Positions 6,952-14,511 of a stretch of 21,489 bases of DNA are shown piece after piece. Position 1 is the first letter of the stretch; each line of letters opens with the position of its first letter. This DNA is from Porticoccaceae bacterium (lineage in GTDB: Bacteria > Pseudomonadota > Gammaproteobacteria > Pseudomonadales > Porticoccaceae). Under the pieces are notes generated by a model that was not told where the DNA came from, did no database searches, and saw only the letters and a list, made by a program, of their open reading frames with translations. The position numbers and the translations under genes were made by a program. The DNA is taken from assembly GCA_023229065.1 (NCBI GenBank), contig JALNZZ010000018.1:1-21489 (forward strand), given 5' to 3'.

Positions 6952-7203
6952 CTACTCCTCGGGTTCGGACTCGGGCGGGAGGACGACGCGGAACTTGCCC
7001 GTCTCGTACTCCTCAACCACCGGCTCCACACCGTTCACCCCGTCGCGGGCGAAGTAGGCTTCGATGTAGCCATCGGGCCGCACCTTGGCGGTGATCCCCG
7101 ACGTACCACCATCGGAGAGGTTGTTGAGGTCAGCGAACACCTCAGCAGGCGACACGACCTCCTGAGTCACAACCTTCGTCGTGCTGATATTTCCACCGGG
7201 CAT
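6952..7203 (-). CDS. small tail-region protein of unknown function
   Basis: This 83-aa protein is not one I recognise. The ATG at 7203 is chosen because AAGGAG (7217-7212) lies 8 bases upstream; the in-frame GTG at 7209 would be only 2 bases from that site. The sequence is acidic and largely beta or loop ('NISTTKVVTQEVVSPAEVF', 'GITAKVRPDGYIEAYFARDG'), with a Glu-rich end 'PPESEPEE'. It has no membrane segment or cysteines. It lies 4 bases upstream of the GTG of the tail-tip protein and its last codons overlap that gene's ribosome site. This suggests coupled expression and a partner role at the tail tip. Confidence 0.6.
   Translation of the reverse strand: MPGGNISTTKVVTQEVVSPAEVFADLNNLSDGGTSGITAKVRPDGYIEAYFARDGVNGVEPVVEEYETGKFRVVLPPESEPEE
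6955..6960 (-). promoter_or_regulatory. ribosome binding site that decides the 6947 GTG start
   Basis: GAGGAG on the minus strand lies 7 bases before the GTG at 6947 and inside the last codons of the upstream gene. It makes this GTG a much better start than the farther in-frame ATG at 7031. Confidence 0.7.
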
Positions 7204-7211
7204 ATCCACAA

Positions 7212-7217
7212 CTCCTT
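7212..7217 (-). promoter_or_regulatory. ribosome binding site that decides the 7203 start
   Basis: AAGGAG on the minus strand, 8 bases before the ATG at 7203 and only 2 bases before the alternative GTG at 7209. Confidence 0.7.
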
Positions 7218-7229
7218 CTGCACGTTTCC

Positions 7230-7499
7230 TTAGCGCATGTATCCAAGCAACTCGTTTATCTCAGCGAGCAATGTCGCTTCGATCTCTTTGGGTGGTGCGC
7301 CAACGAGTGCGCGGGCCTCGCGCAACATCGCCCAATCATTGTAGCGGCGCTTGACTTCAGCCGCGAGTGCTGGCTGTAGATGCTGTTGCTTCAGCACATC
7401 ATATGTCGGTGTCGAGTCACTACGGATTTCCGTAAGCATCACACCGCTAACCATGACGCTGTACCAGTCGTCGTGCGTGTGTTGAAACGTGACAATCAT
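7230..7499 (-). CDS. small protein of unknown function in the tail module
   Basis: This 89-aa protein begins at an ATG that shares one base with the previous stop (TAATG), so translation is coupled. The first 30 residues look like beta strands ('MIVTFQHTHDDWYSVMVSGV'). The rest is helical and charged ('QPALAAEVKRRYNDWAMLRE', 'PKEIEATLLAEINELLGYM'). The size, order and helical C-terminus fit a small chaperone or assembly partner of a tail adhesin, but this is only inferred from position. It has no known motif that I can identify. It sits in a stretch with lower G+C than the flanking structural genes. Confidence 0.6.
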   Translation of the reverse strand: MIVTFQHTHDDWYSVMVSGVMLTEIRSDSTPTYDVLKQQHLQPALAAEVKRRYNDWAMLREARALVGAPPKEIEATLLAEINELLGYMR

Positions 7500-8341
7500 T
7501 ATTCGTACCTAATCGATATCGGGCCGACGGTGGGCGACCCGCCCGTGCCGCTTGTGGCATTGCACACAACATCCCACGTCCAGATGCTGTTTGGTAGAGT
7601 CATTGATGTAACCACGGGTGTCTGAGCACCGAGTTGAGTTGTCACGGTTTCAGCGATGAGGTCAATAGTGGCCTTGAAGTAATGCCACAAACCAGCTGTT
7701 AGTCCCGTGAGAGAACCGACGACATTACCAGCCACCAAAACAGCGATCTCTGTTGCCGATACGTATCTAAACCCGACGATAACATTCGCGTTGGACGCGG
7801 ATTGGATAGTGCTGCCAATCGCAGAAATGCCCTGCCATCGGTTTACGTTGTAGGTTATGTTCGTGCGACGCATCAATCCATCGTAAACGATTTTGCTTGG
7901 CGGACGACCAAACCTAGCACGAAACAACTGTCCTGCTGTCGGAGTAAACGGCGCTGTCGAACTCACCCGCGATACTACCGGATTCTCACCATCTGAGCCC
8001 ACGTCGACTGCCAAACCACCAAATTGATTGGCTGGTGCAAGATTGTGGACTGACGGCCAATCAAGCACACGGCTGCTGATTATAGCCTGTGTTGACGGTG
8101 TGCTTATGGAGAGTCTTGTGCCGGATAACGTGGTAACACCGCGCATCCCGGCGGCGAAGTTCGCTCCGGTGTTGTTGAACACATCTTCTTCGGTTGCTGC
8201 ATCTAGAGCAGAATTCTTGACGATCTCCTGACCATTCCACTGATTGAGATACCACGTACCGGGGTGAGACACCCAACGACCGATGTGCGGACTGATGATG
8301 TGTCGCTGCATATCCGACACTTGAGGGAACTGCATCACCAT
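7499..8341 (-). CDS. tail-tip protein, possible lectin-like fold
   Basis: This 280-aa protein starts at the ATG at 8341, which overlaps the upstream stop (TAATG). GAGGAGGA (8358-8351) lies 9 bases before it. Longer in-frame extension is possible but would overlap the upstream gene. The sequence is rich in Ser, Thr, Asn and Gly and is predicted mostly beta. The C-terminal half has a pattern seen in concanavalin/LamG-like domains: 'VIVGFRYVSATEIAVLVAG', then 'LTAGLWHYFKATIDLIAETV', a solvent-exposed W-x-Y/H strand after a turn. I read it as a probable carbohydrate-binding tail-tip protein, but family membership is not certain. Its G+C is visibly lower (rows near 7681-7920 count 50-53%) than the capsid gene (one row at 19741 counts 63%). 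Confidence 0.6.
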   Translation of the reverse strand: MVMQFPQVSDMQRHIISPHIGRWVSHPGTWYLNQWNGQEIVKNSALDAATEEDVFNNTGANFAAGMRGVTTLSGTRLSISTPSTQAIISSRVLDWPSVHNLAPANQFGGLAVDVGSDGENPVVSRVSSTAPFTPTAGQLFRARFGRPPSKIVYDGLMRRTNITYNVNRWQGISAIGSTIQSASNANVIVGFRYVSATEIAVLVAGNVVGSLTGLTAGLWHYFKATIDLIAETVTTQLGAQTPVVTSMTLPNSIWTWDVVCNATSGTGGSPTVGPISIRYE

Positions 8342-8688
8342 TAGGTGTTGTCCTCCTCGACGCCGCCCCACGACAGGTCAATGCTGTTCGCACCGCCAGC
8401 CTTGGCGATAACCTTCCGGTTCCCAGCCAACCACACAATCACGTCCACGAACGAGTTGGGGTCAATGAACGCCGCTGGGAACACCACCACATCGTCCGTG
8501 CCCGCAGGATCACCTGTCGTCCACGAACTCGCCGCAGTCCACAGCGTACACGTCTGTGCGCTCGCGGTCTTGTTGACCACTCGCATCCGGTACGTGTTGT
8601 TCTTGTTGACCGAACCCTGAGTGATCTCCTCGGCTGATGTGCCGACGTTCTTCTTCACTCCCGGCGCGACGTTCCTGTACACAGCCAT
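8341..8688 (-). CDS. small beta-rich tail protein
   Basis: This 115-aa protein starts at ATG 8688, with GGGAG about 8 bases upstream, after the TAG of the previous gene. It appears to be one beta-sandwich. It has the alternating pattern 'TYRMRVVNKTASAQTCTLWT', a central 'DDVVVFPAAFIDPNSFVDV' and 'WLAGNRKVIAKAGGANSIDL'. That order (neighbour-contact strands, 'IDPNS' loop, 'GnrkViAkAgga') resembles small adhesin-tip or fibre-attachment proteins found after the tail hub in many phages. I do not know a named family with confidence. There is one cysteine. The end overlaps the next ATG by one base, which couples it to the lectin-like protein. Confidence 0.6.
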   Translation of the reverse strand: MAVYRNVAPGVKKNVGTSAEEITQGSVNKNNTYRMRVVNKTASAQTCTLWTAASSWTTGDPAGTDDVVVFPAAFIDPNSFVDVIVWLAGNRKVIAKAGGANSIDLSWGGVEEDNT

Positions 8689-8689
8689 G

Positions 8690-8914
8690 CTAGTAACTCC
8701 CTTGCAGAGCGTACAGGATAAATGAGTTCAAGTCCTGCCCAAACGGTTTCCAATCCACGCCGTCGTAGACCTTGACAATCGGCTGACCGACGCCCGATGT
8801 GTCAACCCACCGCTGTCCCTCGAACGGTGCTGTGGGCGGGTCGTCGCCAATCACCGCGCTGTTCATCTTGTCAGCGATGATCGGGTCGCCGCCGATTACC
8901 TCATCGTTAGGCAT
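8690..8914 (-). CDS. small tail-fibre-type protein with W-V-D-T ... Y-D-G-x-x-W motif
   Basis: This 74-aa protein starts at ATG 8914, with AGGGAGA about 7 bases upstream. Residues about 26-58 read 'PPTAPFEGQRWVDT' and 'PIVKVYDGVDWKPFG'. This is the common phage-fibre module in which a P-x-E-G-[QD]-x-W-[VY]-[DN]-T strand is followed by a K-V-Y-D-G-x-x-W strand. In large fibres this unit is embedded or repeated; here it stands as a tiny separate protein. Its location, after the hub and the 260-aa tail protein, fits a fibre-linking or tip role. The N-terminal 'GGDPIIADKMNSAV' resembles fibre-start sequences. Confidence 0.65.
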   Translation of the reverse strand: MPNDEVIGGDPIIADKMNSAVIGDDPPTAPFEGQRWVDTSGVGQPIVKVYDGVDWKPFGQDLNSFILYALQGSY

Positions 8915-8934
8915 GTGATCGTCTCCCTGTCGTC

Positions 8935-9717
8935 CTAGACTCTCACGGTGGTTTCGCCAACGCGGTTGCTCATCACGTCATGCTCGACCCCAGCGCCGTC
9001 CCACAAGAACGAGATCGGCACCGCTCGTGACCAGTCTTGCCAGTCCGGATACACCACACCCTGCGCGATCAGTAGCGTGACCTCAGCAGGCGTGAATCCG
9101 TCCTCACTCATCATCAACCAGTGTAGTGTGGCGTCGAGCACTTCGGAACCCGCCACACTCAGCAAGTCCAGATACCGTTCCTTCGGATCACTTGGGATCA
9201 CCGTACTCGGCTCCACCGTAAACGATGCAGCATCCGCAATCCACAACTCGTCCTCGGGCCACGATGCGCTCAGAAAGATCGGCGTGCCGCTCACGAACGA
9301 CTGCACCGGAGTCCTAGCCGCGTCAACTCCACCACCATCGTCTCGCAGCACCACGAACTGCTGATCGCCGCCATCGTACAACACTTGCACAACACCAGCC
9401 CCAGCCTCAAGGTTCAGGACGTAGTGATCGTTCCCGTCGTCCGCATCCCAATTGGGCGTGAACCACAGGGCAATGCCCCCAGCGTCCAACTCCGTAATCC
9501 CCGACCCATACCTCACCCAATCACCCGTTATGTCAAGTGGGCCGTACACGCGCGATGGCACCGGCCACTCAACGCCGACCTCGCCCTCATGTACGAAAAT
9601 CTCCTCACGGGAGGTGATTGTCTTGATCAACAGCCGGTTGGGGATTTTCTGCCCACGCTCGAACTGAGCCGTGTAGAAGTTGTCGAGGTTCGCCAGCAGT
9701 CGGTCTATGTTTGACAT
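8935..9717 (-). CDS. minor tail protein with LamG/concanavalin-like region
   Basis: This 260-aa protein starts at ATG 9717, with GAGGAT upstream overlapping the end of the hub gene. The N-terminal 55 residues are helical then beta ('NIDRLLANLDNFYTAQFERG') and may attach to the tail hub. Residues about 60-165 resemble a LamG-like domain: 'GIALWFTPNWDADDGNDH', the core 'VLNLEAGAGVVQVLYDG', then 'FVSGTPIFLSASWPEDELWI', where a W-x-x-x-x-L-x-[IL] strand closes the sandwich. The C-terminal part includes 'DATLHWLMMSEDGFTPAEV', also seen after such domains. It is likely to be exposed on the tail tip and to bind glycans. The fold is inferred from pattern alone. Confidence 0.6.
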   Translation of the reverse strand: MSNIDRLLANLDNFYTAQFERGQKIPNRLLIKTITSREEIFVHEGEVGVEWPVPSRVYGPLDITGDWVRYGSGITELDAGGIALWFTPNWDADDGNDHYVLNLEAGAGVVQVLYDGGDQQFVVLRDDGGGVDAARTPVQSFVSGTPIFLSASWPEDELWIADAASFTVEPSTVIPSDPKERYLDLLSVAGSEVLDATLHWLMMSEDGFTPAEVTLLIAQGVVYPDWQDWSRAVPISFLWDGAGVEHDVMSNRVGETTVRV

Positions 9718-9729
9718 TTGACTTATCCT

Positions 9730-11031
9730 CTAGCCGGGGAACGGCGAGGTCTGGGCCTCGATCTGGTACTCGAACAGCGACTGCTCGACCTGTGTGCGGA
9801 TCGTCTTAGTCACACCCGTCACGTACAGCCTGTGATCGACTCCACGGGCTGCGCTGACAATTCTGGTGTTCTGGCCCGCTCGCCACCCCTGATAGTGCGA
9901 CGAGAATCGGTACGCCCACACCAACTTCGCGTACCGCGCCAACAGCAACTGGCCGTACTCCCAGATGGTCTGGCTGGACTCGACGCGCAAGGACGGAATC
10001 TCGAACTTCAGTTCATGCACACCGTCAGAAGGAGCACCTTCGATGTGCTCGCGCTCGGCCATGATCGCAATCGATTCCGGATCTTCGACCATAACCACGA
10101 CTTCGTTAGCGTAGTTGTAGTCGATCTCAACCGGGATACCCTCTGACGGCTGGTGGCCTTCTGGGAACCTCACGCCCCAATTGTCGATGCACAGGAACAC
10201 CTCGCCGGGGCCACCCGTGCCGTCGCCAGCCTGCCCGTCAACCGTGTCCAGCAGGACGTTGTACGGGACGCCGTTGACCGTGACCTCCAACGCCTCCGTG
10301 CTCCACGGCTCGTAGTTGAGTGCCACGAACTTCTGGTCGCCATCAGCGGTGAATACGATGTTGTCGAGGTTGTCGGACTTGACCTTGGCACCCTTCAGCC
10401 AAATCCGGTTCTTCACCTGATCCCACATTTCCTCGCGTTCGAGGTCGAAGTAGGTGTCAGTGTCCGTGTCGATGTTGATTACTTCGAGTGGAGCGGGTTC
10501 GTCAAGCACGTAGAAGAAATGCATGTCCCTCAGATAGTCCACGTACCACTGGTGCTCAATGCTCTCAGCCACGCGGCTGATCATGTCGCTTGGGCGGTCG
10601 TAGTCGGCTTCAAGTTCACCGACGATGATCGTGCCACCGGCGATGTTGTTCGTGGTGAAGCCCAGCCCCACGTCACCCACGATTGACCGGACGATATCAC
10701 TAGCGGCTTGGCTAGGATAATCACGGATGATCAGATGTGCATCAAGATCAATGGTGTAGTCCGTGCAGTTCATCTTGTAGATGAGGTTCTTGGCCCCGAG
10801 CGGCTGAGTTTCGAGCACGTTCGACACCCGACCCGCGAACTCAATGATCCCGTCACGTTTGAACACGACTTGCTGGCCTGCCTTGGGTGGCACCACCACT
10901 GATCCAACGTCAGCCTGCACCGCGCACGACATGGTAGAGCCACGCGCCTGAAGCGACTCGCGGATCACCAACGTCTCCTTCAGGAACTCGTTAGTGTAGT
11001 CAACGCCGTGGATCAGCAGTTCAAACGCCAT
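9730..11031 (-). CDS. tail hub / baseplate hub-like protein
   Basis: This 433-aa protein is directly after the tape measure gene, the usual place for the distal tail and hub proteins. The first 110 residues read like the first hub domain of gp27/gpD/Tal-type proteins: 'FELLIHGVDYTNEFL', 'VVVPPKAGQQVVFKRDGIIE', 'FAGRVSNVLETQPLGAK' and 'KMNCTDYTIDLDAHLI'. A helical 'YPSQAASDIVRSIVGDVGL' then 'DYDRPSDMISRVAESIEHQW' matches the second hub domain. The C-terminal third has the strand pattern around 'YVTGVTKTIRTQVEQSLFEY'. No peptidase or lysozyme domain is seen. It would cap the tail tube and hold the tip proteins encoded downstream. The family is inferred by pattern and position. Confidence 0.7.
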   Translation of the reverse strand: MAFELLIHGVDYTNEFLKETLVIRESLQARGSTMSCAVQADVGSVVVPPKAGQQVVFKRDGIIEFAGRVSNVLETQPLGAKNLIYKMNCTDYTIDLDAHLIIRDYPSQAASDIVRSIVGDVGLGFTTNNIAGGTIIVGELEADYDRPSDMISRVAESIEHQWYVDYLRDMHFFYVLDEPAPLEVINIDTDTDTYFDLEREEMWDQVKNRIWLKGAKVKSDNLDNIVFTADGDQKFVALNYEPWSTEALEVTVNGVPYNVLLDTVDGQAGDGTGGPGEVFLCIDNWGVRFPEGHQPSEGIPVEIDYNYANEVVVMVEDPESIAIMAEREHIEGAPSDGVHELKFEIPSLRVESSQTIWEYGQLLLARYAKLVWAYRFSSHYQGWRAGQNTRIVSAARGVDHRLYVTGVTKTIRTQVEQSLFEYQIEAQTSPFPG

Positions 11032-11032
11032 C

Positions 11033-13930
11033 CTAAATACCTCTGTGGATCGTCATACGACGGCTGCCGGTTTGTCGTCCGAAGATCGACTCAGCCACAG
11101 CCTCAGCCAGTTTGTTGATCGCGCGGTCATCGCTGATGACTGCGCCGCTGAGGTCAATGGTGATGTGTCCAATCGACGTACCGGCTCCACCACCGCCACC
11201 CGGCCTTCCACCAGCCAAGATCGGATGCCCGCCGAACTCCTCACCAGCCTCGGCCAGCACCAACTTACGCTCGCCGGGGCGTCCGGGCACCGTGCCTCCG
11301 AGCGCCTTGCCCGTCACCCAGCCGCCCACAGCCGCAGCACCGCCGCCGACCGCGCCCAGACCCTCACCTATAAGTCCGCCAGCCTTGCCCAGCATGTCTA
11401 CGACGTTCCCCAGCGCCCCCACAAAGCCGCTGTTCAGGAACTTGTTGATTTGCTCCATCAGCCACTCGATAGATCGCTTCACACCGTCGATACCAGCCGC
11501 TACGAGAGCGAGCGGGTTTGGAATGTCATCGGCCCAATCCTTGATCTTGTTCAGACAGGTCGTGATCAGTTTGTCGAGGATTGGAAGAATCTTCTGCTCA
11601 ATGAAGTTCCAGAATGCCAGCAACGCACTCGCAAGTGGCCCGTCAATTGCCTGCCACAAATCGGTGATACGATCCCACAGCCACTTCAGCACGTCCACAA
11701 CAGCGTTGATAACCGGCTGGATATCCTCAAAGATATCCTGCATGGCCTTCCACACCTGCGACCACTGATCCTTCAAGAAGATCCAGATGATCTCAAGTAC
11801 GTCGAGGAGACGATCCTTCAACCAAGTAGCGAATCGCATCAACCTCGGAAGGACGTGCTCGATTACCCAATCCGCCATGCGCCCAAGTGCGGGGATCAGT
11901 TTGTCAGTAATGAATGACCAGATCGCGGACAACACAGGTTCGAGTCTGGTATCCCAGAACTCCTTGAGCGTGTCCGTTACACGACCGAATAGTTCGATTG
12001 CGTTATCTGCAAACTCCCTGAACGCCGGTAGAGCCTTCTCAACAAACCACTCTCGCACAGCCTCAGCAACGGCTCGGAAGCCGGGTACGAAGGATTCCTG
12101 AATCCACGTACCGACGCTATCAGCCGCCTTGCTACCCATTTCGATAGCGGCCTGAAGTACATCATCTAGGAACTGGTTGATCTTAGCAGCGGTGCCGGGG
12201 AACGCGAGTTCGAGGCCACCAGCAATGATCAGGCCGATCATACCGCCGACGACGGCTCCACCGGGGCCGAACACTGATCCAACTGCTGCACCGAGGAAGG
12301 CCAACTTCAGGACTTCGCTGAGGGACGCCTTGATGTTGTCAGCAATCGGCAGTAGGTCAACAGCACTCAGAGACAACGCCTGCACCAGCGTCAGAATTAG
12401 ACCAGTCTTGAGGCCACGGAGCGCATTGCCAATCATACTCATGGACACTCGCGCGAGGCCACCGAGAATATCCTTGATCAACAGATCGGGCCGGAAGATA
12501 CCTCGTGCAATGCCACGGAACGCAGTCGCCAGCGCCGTCCGTATCTTGCCAGCGAACGTCTTAGCCCCAGCCTCTACACCTTCCTCACCAGCACCGCCGA
12601 ACAAATTACGGAAGTTGATCCTAATGCTTGCCAGAGGCGCAAGCACGCGACCAACCACCGGGCCAATCAAGCCAAGCGCAAGACGGAACCGATCAACATC
12701 GTCGGCCCCTTCTTTCCACCCCTGTGCCATGCTCACGACGCGATCTCGCAGCGCCTTTAGCCACGTCAACGCAGTCTTGGCCGCGTCCACCATGACCTTC
12801 AAGCCACGCGCTGCCCAGATCGTCGCCTGCGCCAGTCCACGACCAATAAACCGCCCGAGTTCAGCCACCAACGGCGTCAGGCGCTTCACCGATGCCATGA
12901 GCGCATCAACGTTGTTCTTCAGTTCACCTGATGCCTTGGCCGCGTCCCGAACCTCAAGGAATCCACTGAGCACGTTGTCCAAGAACGCGAGCACCACGTC
13001 TTGCAGCGGGCGGATAAATGCAACCCACACGGAGCCAATCGCCTCCAACGTGGCGAACGCGGTGTTCTTGATCCTGTTCCACGCCCCGACGACAGTATCC
13101 GCGCTTCTAGCCGCGCTGCCCTCGAAGCGTTCGTTCATGGCCTCTGCCAACTCCAACGAGTTCGCGTATGCCATCCCCGGCAGGCTGTAGTCCTTCGAGA
13201 ACTGCTTGAGATCATCACCACCCTTGCGGATCGCGTTGATGTAGTCCGCAGTCACCTGTTCAATCGACTTGCCGGTGGCTGCTGAGGCGTTCGCCATCGC
13301 CAGCGCCACGCGCTCACCCTGCAAGCCAACCTTATTCAACTCAGCAATCGACGCTCGCGCCTGATCGCGGTCGATGCCGAACCGACGCGCAAACTGATCC
13401 CCCTGAGACATGATCTCTTGGGCGATCTTTGCCGACCTGAAGTAGTTGGTGAGTTGCTGGCCGGATTTCTCCAACATCGCACCGGCGCGGATACCAGCCG
13501 CTTCTAACTTTGTAAAAGCAGCCACAAGACCTGCTGATCCCCCGATCACCACAGTCAGAGCCGCAGCCGCCAGCGCGACCTTCAGCGCGGCGAACTGCAA
13601 GAAGATCAGGCCGAACCCGACGTTGGTGATGTTCCCTTGCAACAGGGACATACCCATCATTGTACCAGCCGCCGCACTCGACAACTTGTGCAGCATCGCC
13701 TGAGTCTTGGCCCCGTTCGCGTTCATAAACGACGTGGCCTTGTTGTTCTCGCGCGTAGCCGCCGCTGTGCCTCTCAGCCGACCTTCAAGCCGCGTCAGTC
13801 TCTGCTCAACACGATTCATCGCCCCCTCAGTACGAGTGGCGATATTGGAGAGGGACGTGGCGATCTGGTTCGCAGTATTCTGGAACTGATCGGCGGTTAG
13901 CGTAACCTCAATGTCACGATCCATCGTCAT
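11033..13930 (-). CDS. tape measure protein
   Basis: This 965-aa protein sets tail length and fills the tail lumen until DNA release. It is by far the largest tail gene and lies between the chaperone region and the hub, as expected. The N-terminal 100 residues are helical. Hydrophobic segments that could enter the host membrane lie at about 103-140 ('FGLIFLQFAALKVALAAAAL') and 543-578. Residues about 608-830 are Trp-rich amphipathic helices with a recurring pattern such as 'WSFITDKLIPALGRMADWV'. The end has the usual glycine-rich part 'GGTVPGRPGERKLVLAEAG', then 'HITIDLSGAVISDDRAINKL'. At about 0.15 nm per residue the tail would be near 145 nm. The start overlaps the previous stop (ATGA). Confidence 0.93.
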   Translation of the reverse strand: MTMDRDIEVTLTADQFQNTANQIATSLSNIATRTEGAMNRVEQRLTRLEGRLRGTAAATRENNKATSFMNANGAKTQAMLHKLSSAAAGTMMGMSLLQGNITNVGFGLIFLQFAALKVALAAAALTVVIGGSAGLVAAFTKLEAAGIRAGAMLEKSGQQLTNYFRSAKIAQEIMSQGDQFARRFGIDRDQARASIAELNKVGLQGERVALAMANASAATGKSIEQVTADYINAIRKGGDDLKQFSKDYSLPGMAYANSLELAEAMNERFEGSAARSADTVVGAWNRIKNTAFATLEAIGSVWVAFIRPLQDVVLAFLDNVLSGFLEVRDAAKASGELKNNVDALMASVKRLTPLVAELGRFIGRGLAQATIWAARGLKVMVDAAKTALTWLKALRDRVVSMAQGWKEGADDVDRFRLALGLIGPVVGRVLAPLASIRINFRNLFGGAGEEGVEAGAKTFAGKIRTALATAFRGIARGIFRPDLLIKDILGGLARVSMSMIGNALRGLKTGLILTLVQALSLSAVDLLPIADNIKASLSEVLKLAFLGAAVGSVFGPGGAVVGGMIGLIIAGGLELAFPGTAAKINQFLDDVLQAAIEMGSKAADSVGTWIQESFVPGFRAVAEAVREWFVEKALPAFREFADNAIELFGRVTDTLKEFWDTRLEPVLSAIWSFITDKLIPALGRMADWVIEHVLPRLMRFATWLKDRLLDVLEIIWIFLKDQWSQVWKAMQDIFEDIQPVINAVVDVLKWLWDRITDLWQAIDGPLASALLAFWNFIEQKILPILDKLITTCLNKIKDWADDIPNPLALVAAGIDGVKRSIEWLMEQINKFLNSGFVGALGNVVDMLGKAGGLIGEGLGAVGGGAAAVGGWVTGKALGGTVPGRPGERKLVLAEAGEEFGGHPILAGGRPGGGGGAGTSIGHITIDLSGAVISDDRAINKLAEAVAESIFGRQTGSRRMTIHRGI

Positions 13931-14481
13931 TGGGCTACTCCGTCCAGCAACAGTTGAAGCCTAGAATCGATGGTGGACTGAATGTAGGCATCGAGGCGCT
14001 GGCCGCGCGGTGTCTGCCGCCCGAATGCGTCCTCGACCAGCCGCCTCGCAAAAATCCCAAACGTCTCGATCTTGTGGATGATGCGCTGAACATCAGCCTC
14101 ACCCTCGACGCCGATCTTGTCGTAGGCCCATTCGCGGATGCGGACCTTCTCGCCGATATCCAACTCCCGTGGACCGATTCCGGTGTTGCCGGTGATGTGG
14201 TCGAGTGGCGACGTGATGCGAATCGTCGCGGTGCCTTGCGGCGTCACGAACAGCCGGACGCTCTCACCCCAATTACCACGGAACGCGGTCGGGAATCGAT
14301 AGTTCATAAGGGGGTTCAGCGGTAGGTCGAGGAAGTACGCGCCCATCAGTTGAGCGCGGGCGAAGTCGCCAATGTCCCGCATGATGTACATGCGCTGGGC
14401 CGGGAACTCCTCAGCCACGCGCTGCCATCCGTAGGAGAGGCCGAATACCTCGCGTGCGTCAACGCGAATCTTGACTGGCAT
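13927..14481 (-). CDS. structural-region protein of unknown function between tail chaperones and tape measure
   Basis: This 184-aa protein starts at ATG 14481 with a perfect AGGAGG (14493-14488) at 6 bases, 31 bases after the G-T stop. The N-terminal part, 'VFGLSYGWQRVAEEFPAQRM' then 'YIMRDIGDFARAQLMGAYF', looks helical. The middle is beta-like ('NWGESVRLFVTPQGTATIRI'). The C-terminal 70 residues are helical and basic. The helix-beta-helix outline recalls the HK97 gp10-type neck/tail-completion proteins, but those usually lie before the tail tube gene, so I do not assign it. Its stop overlaps the tape measure start, which suggests coupled, similar-level expression and perhaps a role as a tape measure partner. 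Confidence 0.7.
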   Translation of the reverse strand: MPVKIRVDAREVFGLSYGWQRVAEEFPAQRMYIMRDIGDFARAQLMGAYFLDLPLNPLMNYRFPTAFRGNWGESVRLFVTPQGTATIRITSPLDHITGNTGIGPRELDIGEKVRIREWAYDKIGVEGEADVQRIIHKIETFGIFARRLVEDAFGRQTPRGQRLDAYIQSTIDSRLQLLLDGVAQ

Positions 14482-14511
14482 CCGGCCCCTCCTCTCCCTA
14501 CTACTCGATTC

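Noticed and set aside
12177..13190. 337-codon plus-strand frame inside the tape measure gene
   Set aside because: It is rich in Ser, Arg and Pro with no domain pattern and lies entirely inside a well-supported gene on the other strand.
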